From contig NZ_FXAF01000008.1 in assembly GCF_900177415.1 (NCBI RefSeq), positions 1-64,000 of the forward strand: 64,000 bases of DNA. The letters run 5' to 3'. Both the position numbers and the translations under genes were made by a program. This DNA is from Xaviernesmea oryzae (GTDB taxonomy: Bacteria; Pseudomonadota; Alphaproteobacteria; Rhizobiales; Rhizobiaceae). Below, in pieces: positions 9,418 through 18,269 of this stretch. The notes below the pieces were generated by a model, which ran no database searches, was not told the DNA's origin, and was given only the letters and a program-made list of their open reading frames with translations. Each line of letters opens with the position of its first letter. Positions within the stretch are counted from its first letter, which is position 1.

Positions 9418-9645
9418 TTACGTTTTCTGTTGCTTCTCGAACTCGACAGGCGACAGCATGCCGTTCCTGACGTGCTTGCGTTTCGGGTTGTAGAAGATCT
9501 CGATGTAATCGAACACGTCCTGGCGTGCCTCATCGCGAGAACAATAGACCTTGCTGCGTATTCGTTCACGCTTCAGAAGATTGAAAAAGCTCTCGGCGAC
9601 GGCGTTGTCATGGCAACGTCCCCGGCGACTCATCGAGTGAGCTAG
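9418..9645 (-). pseudogene. IS3-family orfB C-terminal fragment
   Basis: The fragment reads MSRRGRCHDNAVAESFF, then LKRERIRSKVY and a FDYIEIFYNPKR tail, ending EFEKQQK. This is the last third of an IS3-family integrase-core transposase (catalytic E in AVAESFF). The first two catalytic aspartates are missing. At its upstream edge (about 9640) the frame runs directly into a serine-recombinase fragment, so the two remnants are fused end to end. Confidence 0.8.
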
Positions 9646-9881
9646 GATATGGATGAGCCGCTGCTTCGTTCGCATCTCCGTGGCGGGCGCATTCCATACC
9701 GTCGGCAAAGGGCAAGTTGCAGGAGTCGACCACGATCGATGACGAGGCGTGCTGCTGACAGCGCGGATAGGTCCTTGATCTTGCGCTCAAGCACACCTAC
9801 TCGCTCCAGCGCATCATTCCATCCGGCCTCCAGTTCGCGTGCAACATGCCGCTTGGCCGAGTCCACAAGCTCATACCTGCG
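9646..9881 (-). pseudogene. Serine recombinase C-terminal fragment, frameshifted
   Basis: One frame carries RRYELVDSAKRHVARELE followed by WNDALERVGVLERKI. A second frame continues with PTVWNAPATEMRTKQRLIHI. Both segments resemble the coiled-coil and C-terminal part of rhizobial resolvase/large serine recombinases. A frame change near 9720 separates them, and the catalytic N-terminal domain is absent. Its left edge is fused to the IS3 fragment; its right edge lies 15 bases from the nuclease stop. Confidence 0.55.
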
Positions 9882-9895
9882 ACTGGCCACAGATA

Positions 9896-10717
9896 TTACT
9901 GATAAATGCGATTGAGGGCGGCAGCCAATCGCAGGCCAGCTTGCTTCAGTCGGTTTTTTACTGTCGGCCAATGGCGACCGGCGTAGTCATCAGTGAGAGT
10001 GGTGGGCGCCGCCGACTTACCCCTCGGCGCCGTTTCCGCAAAGATTTCTCTCATAGCAATGTCTCGGCCTTCAACCGCCCAATCTTCTGGCGCGCCACCA
10101 GTCGATGGTTGTAACGATCGATCGCTCTCGAGCAGGGCCGCAAGCTTGGGACAGGATAGCCGCTGATCGGCGATAATCCTGGTATCCCAAACCTGATGCA
10201 GCATCGTTTTGTGTCCGTTCAGGAAGACTTGCTGGCGACCGATATTCCTTGCCGTGTGCAGCGGCTGGTGGATATCACCCAAGAAGTGGATCAGATCCTT
10301 CAGCGCGACGATCTGCCGCCCCAGCGTGGCGCCCTGATTCCTGAGAGTCTCCTCGGCATGGTTGATTGCTTCAACGATGCACGGCCTTTTCCATCTGCAG
10401 TCTCTGGCTACCTCGTAACCAGAGGCGTCCATTGCTATTCGAACCGTGTGCATCGGTCTGCCCGGCGCTCGCTTCACATCTGGACGATCAGCCCAACTAG
10501 CAACGGAGGCCATATCCTTCGAACCGTCAGCGCCTAGAAGTGCACCAACGCGCCGAACCGTCGCCTTCGCCAGATGGTCTTCGGCGATCCGCGCGACAAT
10601 GCAATGGCCTTTCTTTCCCCACGCCATTGCGTCGGTAGATACCAAGAGCACCGCGATTAAAGTCACTACCACGCCAATGCGCATGCGAACCAATTCAAAT
10701 CTCCCGCTCGGCAGCAT
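9896..10717 (-). CDS. S1/P1-family secreted nuclease
   Basis: This is a periplasmic or secreted zinc-dependent single-strand nuclease. A signal peptide of about 32 residues ends at AMA, and the mature protein begins W-GKKGH, where Trp1 and His supply the first zinc ligands in this family. Further ligands are visible in ASWAD, PMHT, HFLGDIHQPLH and NGHKTMLHQVWD. Length 273 aa matches bacterial members. Start may be ATG 10717 or ATG 10684; both give a plausible signal peptide. It lies alone among IS debris and could be a cargo gene. Role inferred: nucleic-acid scavenging. Confidence 0.87.
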   Translation of the reverse strand: MLPSGRFELVRMRIGVVVTLIAVLLVSTDAMAWGKKGHCIVARIAEDHLAKATVRRVGALLGADGSKDMASVASWADRPDVKRAPGRPMHTVRIAMDASGYEVARDCRWKRPCIVEAINHAEETLRNQGATLGRQIVALKDLIHFLGDIHQPLHTARNIGRQQVFLNGHKTMLHQVWDTRIIADQRLSCPKLAALLESDRSLQPSTGGAPEDWAVEGRDIAMREIFAETAPRGKSAAPTTLTDDYAGRHWPTVKNRLKQAGLRLAAALNRIYQ

Positions 10718-11004
10718 CCTTCAATTCTGATTGCATTATGTCAATCCGCTGTTAGCCTCTTCCCAGATAGGCTGCCGGATTGCTTCTGCCGCAATGTTGC
10801 AAGATCGCCGCCGACAGCATCACGACACCACACGGGACGCTGCGACCACCTCACGTCTTGTGTGCGAGAACTGGGGAGTGCTACGACCGCTTTGTAAGCG
10901 ACAAGGAGACCACGTCTAGCAGCATCGGTGTTGGATACGGTATGGCTGAAGAGACGATTTCACAAACAGTGAGCATCTATGTCTGCGTCTATAGAACGAT
11001 CCAT

Positions 11005-11585
11005 ATGATTGAGGCTGTGCAGGACCGTCTTGAGGGTTCACCTCGCCAGTTGCGGCGTTTTTGGTCGGACGAGTTCCAGGCTTTAGCGGTCGAGGAGGCG
11101 TCCAGGCCGGGAGCGAACATTTCGGCGGTTGCTCGACGGATCGGTATTCTGCCTTCGCAGATCTTTCGATGGCGACGGGAGCTTAGTGGAGATGGTGAGC
11201 AACGCTCCGCTCTGGCGAAAGAACAGCAGCGGAGATCTGGGCAGTTAAGGAACGGGTTGTCGAGGTCGTCATTGGCGACGTTGTCGTGCGCGCCGGACAG
11301 CTTGCTGCCACTGGTGCGGGATGCCGGCAATGATCCATTTAACGGCGCGCTATACGTCTCCCGGGCCAAATGGGCGGACAGAGTGAAGATCGTCTGGTGG
11401 GACGGCTCCGGCATCTGCCTTTATACCAAGCGGCTGGAAAAGTTGCAGCTGCTGGGCCGCGGATCGCCATAATCGAGTCCAGCTCAACCATGCCCAACTC
11501 TTGGCGCTGATCGATGGCATGGATGGAAGCGGGTTCGCGCCGTGCGGTCAAGCCGCCGGTGTTGGTTTTCACGCGAAACTGAGCC
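11005..11585 (+). pseudogene. IS66 remnant: tnpA fused to truncated tnpB
   Basis: The first part is a TnpA: FWSDEFQALAVEEASRPG, an HTH, then SQIFRWRRELSG. About 65 residues later the same frame becomes TnpB (NDPFNGALYVSRAK, WWDGSGICLYTKRLEK), and after a frame change it continues as LNHAQLLALIDGMD up to about 11585. The tnpA 3' part and the tnpB 5' part have been deleted and tnpC is missing. No terminal repeats found. Confidence 0.78.
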
Positions 11586-11663
11586 GGTTATGGAGTGAAC
11601 CCCTCGGGCTGGGCCACGAGACACGGACAAACTGATATGCTTTGCGGGCCTCGGAGAAGGCTC

Positions 11664-12290
11664 ATGAAGTCCCGAGGTCCATATCGACGGCACCCAACGC
11701 CGTTCAAATTGCAGTTGTGCCAAGATATCCGAAACGGTGTCATCGGACGGCGCGATGCCACCGCGAACTTACGGCGTTTCGGCCACCCTCATTCAGTTGT
11801 GGCTGACGCAGTTCGATCGGGCGAACTGAACGATGAAGAGGCGAAAGCGAGCGTCATCGCCGAATACGAGGCACAGATCGCGGCGCTTGAGCGCAAGGTG
11901 GCCAGCTCACGACGGAACTGGACCTGGTGAAAAACACTGCGCCAACCGATCGCCGACGGCAACGAGAAATCCTCCATCGTCACCGGCCCCCGCCCTACTC
12001 CGTCAGACGAGCGTGCAAAATGATCGACCTCCCAAGAAGCACGTTCTGCTACCGATCCACGACACGGCCTTTGCATCTCGACGATGCTGAACTCGTGGCT
12101 CTTATCGAGGACATCCAGGATGAGTTGCCCTGTTATGGATACCGTCGTGTGACGCACGAGCTTCAGCGGCGAGGCCACCTCGTCAATCACAAGCGGGTAG
12201 CGCCTGTCATGCGTATTAACGGCCTGGAGATCAAACCTCGCAAGCGCTACGTTCGCACGACGGACAGCGACCACGATTCACCGATCTACC
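11664..12290 (+). pseudogene. IS3-family orfA/orfB, 5' part, interrupted by IS66
   Basis: orfA starts at ATG 11664 behind GGAGAAGG. It reads RGPYRRHPTPFKLQLCQDI, shows a compensated double frame change around the TYGVSATLIQLWLTQF helix, then EYEAQIAALERKV. orfB follows in another frame with CKMIDLPRSTF, YGYRRVTHELQRRGHLVNH, RINGLEIKPRKRYV and stops being homologous at SPIY, where IS66 has inserted. It resumes at 15174. The element was already decaying or has decayed since. Confidence 0.82.
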
Positions 12291-12365
12291 GTAAGCGGTG
12301 TCTTGACCCCACCTTCCGGATCAGTGCGCGATTGTTGATGTTGTCGCCGAACGAGGCTTCGACAT

Positions 12366-12794
12366 ATGACGATTACAGGGTTTACGCATGGCACCAGTGA
12401 AGATGTGCCGTTGCAGCGGTTTGAGGTTTTCACCGGAACAGGGCGTCGCCGCGACTGGAGCGACGAAGAGAAGGACCGCATTGTCGCCGAGAGTTATAGC
12501 GGCGAGATGTCGGTCAGTGCTGTTGCGCGTCGGCATGGGTTGTCGCCCGGCCAATTGTTTACCTGGCGCCGGCAGGTGCGAAGTCAGGCGAAGCAAGAAG
12601 CACCGCCTATGTTTGTGCCAGCGGTAATTGATCGTCCGGCAGATCTACCCCCAACGCTGAGAAAGACGGCGAGAAGCTCTCGTCCAATAGCGGCAATCGA
12701 GCTGGAAGTCGGTGGCGCGATCGTCAGGATCGCATCGGGTACGGACCGCGCAACCATTACCGCCGTCATCCATGCCTTGAAGGCTCAGCCGTGA
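12366..12794 (+). CDS. tnpA: IS66 TnpA accessory protein
   Basis: This 142-aa IS66 first protein has a TnpA-type HTH (WSDEEKDRIVAES, VSAVARRHGLSPGQLFTWRR) followed by a variable linker and a C-terminal GAIVRIASGTD segment. It is needed for IS66 transposition alongside TnpB and TnpC, although it is not the DDE enzyme. Its stop overlaps the start of tnpB by four bases, an arrangement for translational coupling. The two IS66 remnants in this window are diverged relatives. Confidence 0.93.
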   Translation: MTITGFTHGTSEDVPLQRFEVFTGTGRRRDWSDEEKDRIVAESYSGEMSVSAVARRHGLSPGQLFTWRRQVRSQAKQEAPPMFVPAVIDRPADLPPTLRKTARSSRPIAAIELEVGGAIVRIASGTDRATITAVIHALKAQP

Positions 12795-13147
12795 TCGGTC
12801 CGTCCGGTGCGGTAAAGGTGATGATCGCCACCAAGCCCGTCGATTTCCGTAAAGGTGCTGAGGGATTGGCGGCGCTCGTGAAGGCGGAGATGGGTGCTGA
12901 CCCATTCTCTGGCACGATCTATGTGTTCCGCGCCAAACGAACGGACCGGATCAAGCTGATCTTCTGGGATGGCAGCGGCGTGTGCCTGGTTGCCAAGCGG
13001 CTTGAGGATGGCGAATTCCATTGGCCTCGAATGCAGGACGGCGCGATGCATCTGACGGCGGCCCAGTTCTCGGCATTGTTCGAGGGATTGGACTGGAAAC
13101 GCGTTCATGCTCCGAGCGAAACGCGAGCGCCGGTAAAGGCTGGATGA
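12791..13147 (+). CDS. tnpB: IS66 TnpB (Orf2) accessory protein
   Basis: This 118-aa TnpB has the characteristic VKVMIATKPVDFRKGAEGL start, DPFSGTIYVFRAKR core and LIFWDGSGVCLVAKRLE motif, then the LTAAQFSALFEGLDWKR tail. It starts at GTG 12791, inside the tnpA stop. Its exact biochemical role is not established, but it is required for efficient transposition in characterised IS66 elements. Intact. Confidence 0.94.
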   Translation: MIGPSGAVKVMIATKPVDFRKGAEGLAALVKAEMGADPFSGTIYVFRAKRTDRIKLIFWDGSGVCLVAKRLEDGEFHWPRMQDGAMHLTAAQFSALFEGLDWKRVHAPSETRAPVKAG

Positions 13148-13218
13148 CGGCCGCGACCAATTGAATCAGCGTCATCCAGCCTCTCGATCCGAGCGGTAAA
13201 ATATGCTGTTCTCGATCC

Positions 13219-14751
13219 ATGGCGATAACGGCGGACGAGCTTCCGGATGATCTGAACGCGCTGAAAGCGATGGTGCTTTCGCGCGAGGCGGAGAACGCCC
13301 GTCTGCGTCAGATCATCAAGGAATTGCAGCGCCACCGGTTCGGTCGCCGTGCCGAGACGCTCCCAGAAGATCAGCTCCTGCTTGGGCTTGAAGAGGCCGA
13401 GCAAGTCGAGGCTGCCGGTCTGGAGGACAACGAGCAAGCCTCTCCCGCTGTTCGACAGGCGCAGGTCGCCAAACGCCGCACGAACAGAGGTTCGCTGCCA
13501 GCCCATCTGCCGCGCATCGAGATCGTGGTCGATATAGATGACCACGCCTGTCCCTGCTGCCGCAACGACCTGCATCGCATCGGCGAAGACGCCAGCGAGA
13601 AGCTGGACCTTGTGCCCGCCCAATTCCGCGTTCTTGTGGTGCGTCGGCCAAAATATGCCTGCCGGGCCTGCGAGGAGGTCGTTGTTCAGGCTCCGGCCCC
13701 GGCGAGACTAATTGAAGGCGGCATTCCGACCGAGGCGACCGTCGCTCAGGTGCTGGTTTCCAAATATGCCGACCACTTGCCGCTGTATCGCCAGGCGCAA
13801 GTCTACAAGCGTCAGGGCATCGACCTCGACCGTTCGACGCTCGCCGATTGGGTCGGCCGCGCCGCTTGGCATCTGCGTCCTGTCCATCAACGGCTGCTCG
13901 ATCATTTGAAGTCGTCGTCCAAGCTTTTTGCCGACGAGACGACGGCCCCGGTGCTCGACCCTGGGCGCGGCAAAACCAAAACCGGCCAGCTCTGGGCCTA
14001 TGCGCGGGATGACAGGCCGTGGCATGGCGAGGACCCACCCGGCGTCGCTTATGTCTACGCGCCGGACCGTAAAGGTGAGCGACCGATGGCCCATCTCGAC
14101 GGCTTCGTCGGTATTCTGCAGGTCGACGGCTACAGTGGATATCGCCCGCTCGCGGCAAAGAACACCGTGTCACTGGCATTCTGCTGGTCCCACGTTCGCC
14201 GCCGCTTCTATGAACTCGCCGCGGCCGGTCCGGCACCCATTGCCAGCGAGGCGCTCAAACGCATCGCCGAACTTTACAAGATTGAAGACGAGATACGTGG
14301 CCTCGCACACGAGAAGCGTAGCGCCACGCGCCAAGAAAAGAGCCGACCGATCACCGACAGCCTCGCTCCCTGGCTGCGCGAACAGCTCGGCCTCATTAGT
14401 CAGAAGACGAAGCTCGCCGAAGCGATCCGCTATGCCCTGTCACGATGGGAAGGATTGACCCGCTTTATTGACGACGGCCGTATCGAGATCGACTCCAACA
14501 TCGTCGAACGATCCATCAGGCCAATTGCCCTCAATCGCAAGAATGCGCTGTTTGCCGGTTCCGACGCCGGGGCAGAACACTGGGCAACCATCGCGTCACT
14601 TATCGAAACCGCCAAGCTCAACGATGTCGAGCCGCTCGCCTATCTCTCGGACATCCTCACCAGGATCGTCAACGGGCATCCAAATACCCAGATCGATGAC
14701 CTGCTGCCGTGGGCCTACGCCGCAAAGCCCGAACTCAAAGCCGTGGCCTAA
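13219..14751 (+). CDS. tnpC: IS66 TnpC transposase (DDE)
   Basis: This 510-aa IS66 transposase has an N-terminal leucine-zipper-like region (NARLRQIIKELQRHRFGRR), a zinc ribbon CPCCRNDL (about 112), then the DDE core: ADETTAPVLDPG, LQVDGYSGY, and DSNIVERSIRP carrying the glutamate. It ends KAVA at 14751, just before the right inverted repeat. The last 132 codons lie in the 409-bp unit that is repeated immediately downstream, so the duplication does not damage this gene. It starts 71 bases after tnpB. Confidence 0.95.
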   Translation: MAITADELPDDLNALKAMVLSREAENARLRQIIKELQRHRFGRRAETLPEDQLLLGLEEAEQVEAAGLEDNEQASPAVRQAQVAKRRTNRGSLPAHLPRIEIVVDIDDHACPCCRNDLHRIGEDASEKLDLVPAQFRVLVVRRPKYACRACEEVVVQAPAPARLIEGGIPTEATVAQVLVSKYADHLPLYRQAQVYKRQGIDLDRSTLADWVGRAAWHLRPVHQRLLDHLKSSSKLFADETTAPVLDPGRGKTKTGQLWAYARDDRPWHGEDPPGVAYVYAPDRKGERPMAHLDGFVGILQVDGYSGYRPLAAKNTVSLAFCWSHVRRRFYELAAAGPAPIASEALKRIAELYKIEDEIRGLAHEKRSATRQEKSRPITDSLAPWLREQLGLISQKTKLAEAIRYALSRWEGLTRFIDDGRIEIDSNIVERSIRPIALNRKNALFAGSDAGAEHWATIASLIETAKLNDVEPLAYLSDILTRIVNGHPNTQIDDLLPWAYAAKPELKAVA

Positions 14752-15173
14752 GAACACCGCTTACGACAGCCTCGCTCCCTGGCTGCGCGAACAGCTCGGC
14801 CTCATTAGTCAGAAGACGAAGCTCGCCGAAGCGATCCGCTATGCCCTGTCACGATGGGAAGGATTGACCCGCTTTATTGACGACGGCCGTATCGAGATCG
14901 ACTCCAACATCGTCGAACGATCCATCAGGCCAATTGCCCTCAATCGCAAGAATGCGCTGTTTGCCGGTTCCGACGCCGGGGCAGAACACTGGGCAACCAT
15001 CGCGTCACTTATCGAAACCGCCAAGCTCAACGATGTCGAGCCGCTCGCCTATCTCTCGGACATCCTCACCAGGATCGTCAACGGGCATCCAAATACCCAG
15101 ATCGATGACCTGCTGCCGTGGGCCTACGCCGCAAAGCCCGAACTCAAAGCCGTGGCCTAAGAACACCGCTTAC
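14356..15173 (+). repeat. 409-bp perfect tandem duplication of the IS66 right end
   Basis: Units 14356-14764 and 14765-15173 appear identical base for base. Each begins GACAGCCTCGCTCCC and ends ACACCGCTTAC. The second unit restarts inside tnpC and therefore encodes a second, start-less copy of the TnpC C-terminus. The original junction IS-end/GATCTACC shares the first two bases (GA) with the unit start, a possible microhomology for the event. Confidence 0.95.
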
Positions 15174-15258
15174 GATCTACCCAAACCTCTACCGCAATGT
15201 GATGGGCTGGGTGGCTGATTTTACTTACATCCGCGTTACTACTGGCTTCTGCTATCTG
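15174..15258 (+). pseudogene. IS3-family orfB, continuation after IS66
   Basis: After the duplicated GATCTACC target the IS3 orfB resumes: IYPNLYRNVMGWVADFTYI then TTGFCYL. Homology fades by about 15258; the remaining integrase core and the right end of the element are missing. WVADFTYI contains the first catalytic aspartate. The element was therefore truncated on its right as well as split. Confidence 0.8.
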
Positions 15259-15282
15259 GGAGACGGCCGTACTGCCGGAAAA

Positions 15283-15576
15283 CTAACCGGCCGTTTTCGC
15301 TTCAGCTTGGCGCCTTGACTGATATCCGGTCGCGCAGCGTTCAAATTCCGGAGGAATGTTTGCTTTAGAGCGGTAATCGACTGACCCGTCGGGCGCAATC
15401 GACACGTATCCTCCTCGCGCCGGATCGATATTGGTCTGGAAGCAGTTTATCAGTGCCACTTCGCTGCCATCGACCGATTGTCCTTCGAAACGGCTAATCA
15501 CCATATTGACGACAACCGGTGATCCGCTGAACTCCAGCAACTTCCTCGCCACTGCGGTTGCCGTCTTCTTCAACAT
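15283..15576 (-). CDS. Hypothetical protein, possibly 3'-truncated
   Basis: This 97-aa product runs from ATG 15576 (MLKKTATAVARKLLEFSG), with a middle part FEGQSVDGSEVALINCF and a C-terminus rich in charged residues. I do not recognise the family. The stop lies at the edge of the IS3 fragment, so the native C-terminus may have been lost. A longer in-frame start (15714) exists but adds sequence that does not look conserved. Confidence 0.4.
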   Translation of the reverse strand: MLKKTATAVARKLLEFSGSPVVVNMVISRFEGQSVDGSEVALINCFQTNIDPARGGYVSIAPDGSVDYRSKANIPPEFERCATGYQSRRQAEAKTAG

Positions 15577-16041
15577 TATCGATCCCTTCGATTCGATGTC
15601 AGCAGATTGCCGCCATCCGGAACGAGGGAAGAATATGTCATGTTTGTAACACGACGGTGACGTTGACGTGCATTTCGCCCACACGTTGGATGTCGTGGTG
15701 ATCTGAGTAGTCAAAGACGGTTAGTCGATCGACGACTTCTCTGGAAAAGCTCCAAATAGCTGCCTTGTCAACCCATCTCGATCTACGCAGCTTCATTTCC
15801 ATGTTCGTGGACGCGTGCGTTTTCGGCTCGAACCCCACCGTTGGGGAAAGGGATTCCGATGGCTTGACTCGATGGCCTTTTCAAAGTTGCACGACCTGTA
15901 TCTGTGACAAAATCTAGTCGATCGGAGTTTACCAGAGTCATACCCATCGTCGATGCCCATACGTGGACATATCGCTTCGTTCCATCATCCTCCTTGAAAC
16001 ATCGGCGAATGAGGGTTCAGCTGTGTGAACGGTTTCCCATC
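15577..16041. other. Intergenic, no gene recognised
   Basis: About 465 bases downstream of the GSCFA gene and upstream of the small hypothetical gene. Only short frames without recognisable content; no clear hairpin terminator. Confidence 0.45.
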
Positions 16042-17517
16042 CTACAGGTAGCGCTTAACGCGCTCTAATTCCTCGTAGCGCTCCTCACGGCGCAGTACGT
16101 TCAGCATCCGTTTCTTGATCCAAGGCTTTTTGTCAGCGGACGCGAATTCGGAGCAGATTGCGTCCACGACCGAGCATGCCCCTGAGAGCTCGATAGCCAC
16201 GTCTGCTGTAAGCCTACCTATCTCCATCTCCCAACCGCCTGCATGATAAAGTGTATTTGGATATTCCTTTGCTCTTTTGAGGTGCTGAAGCGCGCCGGCG
16301 TAATCTGGATAAAGCATGAGCGCGCGTGCACGCAGGATGTCCGACCACGCTCCGGGGAACCTCTCTATCAGCAACAACGATATCCGATCTGCCTCGGGAG
16401 CAAGTTTTGCGGTGATAGCCGCTTGACAGTATGAGGTGACAAAAGCCTTGTCGTGTTTAAGTTTGTCCTCGAGAATCCTGAAATCATCAATCGCAGTCAA
16501 ATCGCTTCGATCGAGCTTGAGCTTCGCTCTTCCGTAAGCCGCCGATATGTCACCAACCCTCGCCTCGTCGCCGAAGTATGTTTCGAAAAATTTTTTCATT
16601 ACTATCCCAACCATCGAATCCCGGACGTGCCTCAAGTCGTTGTCCCAAGCCACATCGGGCGGCGACATCGTGACCATCTCATAACTCGGGAAATAGTCGA
16701 CAAAACTGTACTTTTGGGCAACCTCCTGAGAAATCGTCCTCAGGATCGATTTGGAATATGAGTTCGCGATAATGACGTCCTGATCAGTGAAAGTTTGCAT
16801 CAGCGGCACCGGCGATGTGGTCAAGATGATGCGCACTGTCGGATTGGCTTTAGCCACCATCTCAACAGCACGTTCGACAAATCGACTATTCTCTACGTAC
16901 CCTAATTGCCGAAATTCAAATCGATCGGGGTAGCGGCTAATGAGCGCCTTGTTTGGATCAGTCGCAATATAACGCCCGAGTTCTTTGTCAAACCAGTGCT
17001 CAATCAATCCTAATGTCAGGACAAATACATTGCACTCGGTGATCCTGGCGAAAAGATTCGATACTGCAATCCTTCTTTCGATGGCCCTGTCATAGGTTAC
17101 GCCCGGATACATCGTCGGGAGGTTTAGATCATAGTACGAGCCAGGCTCTCCTTCGAGAATATATCGCTCCGGTGACATCATATGATCGGCACAAAGCGCA
17201 TCTTCGAGTTCCGCACAAATTGAAGCGGGTGTATATTTCACAAGCAGATCATTCGATCGCGAATGGGGCCTCATCTCAGACAATGGGAAACTGAGGGAAA
17301 GTGAAAGAACGTCCATCTCAGCTCGCCGAAGATATTCCTCAATATTTCGCGCAAAACACGAACCGACTGTAAAAAAGCGGTCGTCTTTCGATAGATGGAA
17401 TTTCGGAACACATATCGGGTCGCATGCGCCGTACAATCGCGAATTTGGCACTCTCTTCGGCCAAGTGGCGCGCCGGAAAAGGTCGCGCCGAATATGTTGT
17501 GCTTCGCTGAGATGCAT
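16042..17517 (-). CDS. GSCFA-family protein
   Basis: This 491-aa protein has the GSCFA domain: the naming motif appears as TVGSCFARNIEEYLRR (about residue 51), followed by FVLTLGLIEHWFD, ILTTSPVPLM and a D..H pair near WDNDLRHV. The fold is related to SGNH hydrolases, and the Ser/Asp/His pattern suggests an esterase or acyl-transfer role on glycans, though family members are uncharacterised. The last 160 residues are helical and repeat-like (LLIERFPGAW, ALMLYPDYAGAL), suggesting TPR-like packing. In the capsule locus it is a candidate glycan-modifying enzyme. Confidence 0.8.
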   Translation of the reverse strand: MHLSEAQHIRRDLFRRATWPKRVPNSRLYGACDPICVPKFHLSKDDRFFTVGSCFARNIEEYLRRAEMDVLSLSLSFPLSEMRPHSRSNDLLVKYTPASICAELEDALCADHMMSPERYILEGEPGSYYDLNLPTMYPGVTYDRAIERRIAVSNLFARITECNVFVLTLGLIEHWFDKELGRYIATDPNKALISRYPDRFEFRQLGYVENSRFVERAVEMVAKANPTVRIILTTSPVPLMQTFTDQDVIIANSYSKSILRTISQEVAQKYSFVDYFPSYEMVTMSPPDVAWDNDLRHVRDSMVGIVMKKFFETYFGDEARVGDISAAYGRAKLKLDRSDLTAIDDFRILEDKLKHDKAFVTSYCQAAITAKLAPEADRISLLLIERFPGAWSDILRARALMLYPDYAGALQHLKRAKEYPNTLYHAGGWEMEIGRLTADVAIELSGACSVVDAICSEFASADKKPWIKKRMLNVLRREERYEELERVKRYL

Positions 17518-17622
17518 GGCGGCTCCGCTCTGACGTCCTACAAAGCTATTTGGCGTAGCTTTGACTTGGAGGTGATTATTACTTCTAGCATTGAGATAGT
17601 TAAACCAACGATTGCTTACAGT

Positions 17623-18051
17623 TCAAAATCGCTTGTATGGATCGAAGCCCGTCTCAACCATATACCTCAGGTATTCACCGGAGTACCTCATCATGTGCGT
17701 TGCATCCGTCACCCGTCCAGCCGGCCGGCGAGATACTTGTGAATTCGAGGCTGTCCCCAGCACGTGGAGGAGACCTCGTCCTAGCACCTGTCGAACTTGC
17801 AGGCCGCCGGAGCTCAATAGCAGATTCTCGTGGATGTTGCACGCGGCGTGCGGACGATCTGATGCCTGTCGCAAGCGAAGGATCAGCTCGTTTTTTGGAT
17901 ATCTAGGCATCTTCGTCTGAAACGCGTCGAGTTCTTTGAGCATCATCGCGGCCAATTTCACGTCCCCCGTCGGCACAGCACTGTAAGCAAGCGTCTCGTT
18001 ATAGCCGTCGCGCTGATCGCTAGCTTCAGTGAAGCCGATTAGGTCGAGCAT
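17623..18051 (-). CDS. Hypothetical protein, doubtful
   Basis: This 142-aa frame begins MLDLIGFTEASDQRDGY and contains LAAMMLKELDAFQT and a final HMMRYSGEYLRYMVET. The N- and C-terminal thirds look like real protein, while the middle is unusual, so it may be a decayed or frameshifted gene. Family not recognised. It lies between the GSCFA gene and a methyltransferase on the same strand. Confidence 0.35.
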   Translation of the reverse strand: MLDLIGFTEASDQRDGYNETLAYSAVPTGDVKLAAMMLKELDAFQTKMPRYPKNELILRLRQASDRPHAACNIHENLLLSSGGLQVRQVLGRGLLHVLGTASNSQVSRRPAGRVTDATHMMRYSGEYLRYMVETGFDPYKRF

Positions 18052-18269
18052 GGCGAGACGGGAGAATACGAAGGCTGTTGGCTTTCAGCAAAGAGCAAGA
18101 GCTTCCAAGGCCGCTCATCTACACATTTCAATGCAGGCCGCCTATAATCTCTCTCAAGAGATATGACCTAACAAAGCCGTGGCGATTATCTGGAGCAAAG
18201 GCCAGGATAGGGAATAGTCCGCCTGTTGTCGGAACGGAGTATCGCTGAAACACACAACTCAGAACGAGA

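Larger units (their letters stand above)
12291..15173 (+). mobile_element. IS66-family element with duplicated right end
   Basis: The left tip is GTAAGCGGTGT at 12291. The right tip ACACCGCTTAC occurs twice, ending at 14764 and at 15173. The 8-bp target duplication GATCTACC lies at 12283-12290 and 15174-15181, which is the IS66 hallmark. Three intact genes (tnpA, tnpB, tnpC) are present. The unduplicated element would be 12291-14764 (2474 bp); a further 409 bp repeats its own right end. It sits inside the IS3 orfB, so it is the younger insertion. Confidence 0.95.

Noticed and set aside
14765..15173. A second functional TnpC gene
   Set aside because: It is the tandem copy of the 3' end only and has no start or catalytic aspartates.
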